Below, one piece after another: positions 4,831-5,577 of a stretch of 5,577 nucleotides of DNA. The DNA lies in assembly GCA_022561955.1 (NCBI GenBank), contig JADFQF010000127.1:1-5577 (forward strand), given 5' to 3'. Positions within the stretch are counted from its first letter, which is position 1, and every line of letters begins with the position of its first letter. The DNA is from Chloroflexota bacterium (GTDB taxonomy: Bacteria; Chloroflexota; Dehalococcoidia; SAR202; UBA11138). The notes below the pieces were generated by a model, which did not search any database, was not told where the DNA came from, and saw nothing but the letters and a program-made list of their open reading frames with translations. Both the position numbers and the translations under genes were made by a program.

Positions 4831-5577
4831 TTGAAATTCACCAAGATGCACGGTGCGGGAAACGATTACCTGTACATAGATGCAAGGTCTCAGAGCAGGG
4901 ACTGGCCCGCTCTGTCAGTGGCCATGAGCGACCGGCATACGGGTGTGGGCTCCGACGGCATAATCCTGATGCTGTCGTCGGACAGGGCAGACCTGCGTAT
5001 GAGGATGTTCAACGCCGACGGCTCCGAAGGCGAGATGTGCGGCAACGGCATACGGTGCCTCGTCAGGTACGCGCTGGACCGCGGCATCGCGCCGCCGGAC
5101 AAGACGCCGGTCTCCGTCGAGACCCTTGCGGGCGTCCTGGAAGTCACACCCATCTGGGAGAACGGAGTAATGTCCCGCGCCCGCGTGGGCATGGGCAAGC
5201 CCATACTTCGGCCTGAGGAGATACCCGTCGACCTGCCGGGGCAGGAGCTCGTCATGGACCATCCGCTACGCGTGGACGGGCACAGCTTCGACCTTACCTT
5301 CGTATCGATGGGCAATCCCCACGCGGTGGCTTTTATAGATGAGCCGGTTGACGATGTGCGTCTTGCCGACATCGGCCCCCTCGTGGAGCGCCATGCGCTG
5401 TTTCCGCAGCGGGTCAACTTCGAGATATGCAACGTGCTGGAAGGCTCCAGGATAAAGACGAGAGTCTGGGAGCGCGGCTCCGGCATCACGATGGCATGCG
5501 GCACCGGGGCTTGCGCCGTCGCCGTGGCGGCCCGGCTTCACGGCTACATCGGCGACGAGTCGACGATCGAGCTGCCG
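4831..5577 (+). CDS. dapF: diaminopimelate epimerase (3' end outside window)
   Basis: Cofactor-free epimerase that converts LL- to meso-diaminopimelate, the precursor of lysine and of many cell-wall crosslinks. It acts in the cytosol by a two-cysteine acid/base mechanism. 249 residues are present, and the family norm is about 275-290, so roughly 30 C-terminal residues are missing. Motifs are MKFTKMHGAGNDY (1-13), DRHTGVGSDG, MRMFNADGSEGEMCGNGIRC with catalytic Cys70, VSMGNPHAV, and RVWERGSGITMACGTGACA with catalytic Cys223. The start is TTG, supported by GAGGG at 7 bases. The gene stands apart from the upstream cluster behind a 483-base AT-rich gap, so it probably has its own promoter. Composition matches the upstream genes, so there is no sign of recent transfer. 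Confidence 0.97.
   Translation, partial: MKFTKMHGAGNDYLYIDARSQSRDWPALSVAMSDRHTGVGSDGIILMLSSDRADLRMRMFNADGSEGEMCGNGIRCLVRYALDRGIAPPDKTPVSVETLAGVLEVTPIWENGVMSRARVGMGKPILRPEEIPVDLPGQELVMDHPLRVDGHSFDLTFVSMGNPHAVAFIDEPVDDVRLADIGPLVERHALFPQRVNFEICNVLEGSRIKTRVWERGSGITMACGTGACAVAVAARLHGYIGDESTIELP

Noticed and set aside
4890..5504. 204-residue minus-strand open frame
   Set aside because: It is the antisense of dapF, whose motifs are unmistakable. The composition is Ser/Arg/Pro-rich shadow translation.

Overview
This window looks like a chromosomal housekeeping segment from a fairly GC-rich bacterium (genes roughly 60-65% G+C by eye). The most likely source is Chloroflexota, class Dehalococcoidia or a marine relative. 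That placement is inference. It rests on an archaeal-type, cofactor-independent phosphoglycerate mutase (ApgM) lying between pgk and tpiA, on the wording of the MiaA and DapF motifs, and on heavy use of AGG (Arg) and ATA (Ile) codons in otherwise GC-rich genes.

Layout, all on the + strand. The C-terminal tail of a probable polyprenyl diphosphate synthase (1-181) overlaps the start of pgk (181-1380). ApgM follows after 3 bases (1384-2589). A 78-base gap with AT-rich patches leads to tpiA (2668-3417), and miaA follows after 12 bases (3430-4347, GTG start). Then comes a 483-base stretch without a recognised gene (4348-4830). dapF begins at a TTG codon at 4831 and runs off the right edge, with about 249 of an expected 275-290 residues present.

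Pgk, ApgM and TpiA are central triose-phosphate enzymes and form a glycolysis/gluconeogenesis block. The flanking genes add an isoprenoid thread. A polyprenyl synthase uses IPP/DMAPP, MiaA transfers a dimethylallyl group from DMAPP to tRNA, and glyceraldehyde 3-phosphate feeds the methylerythritol phosphate route to both. DapF belongs to diaminopimelate/lysine synthesis and appears to be a separate transcription unit.

The least ordinary part is 4348-4830. It drops to about 38% G+C (hand count, 4441-4740) and contains several inverted repeats, three copies of CTAAAAT, and a candidate extended -10 promoter for dapF centred in a short dyad. It also holds a 20-codon small ORF just after miaA with a good Shine-Dalgarno. 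None of these has been tested. I see no tRNA, rRNA, CRISPR array, transposase or recognised riboswitch, and no convincing new multi-gene system.
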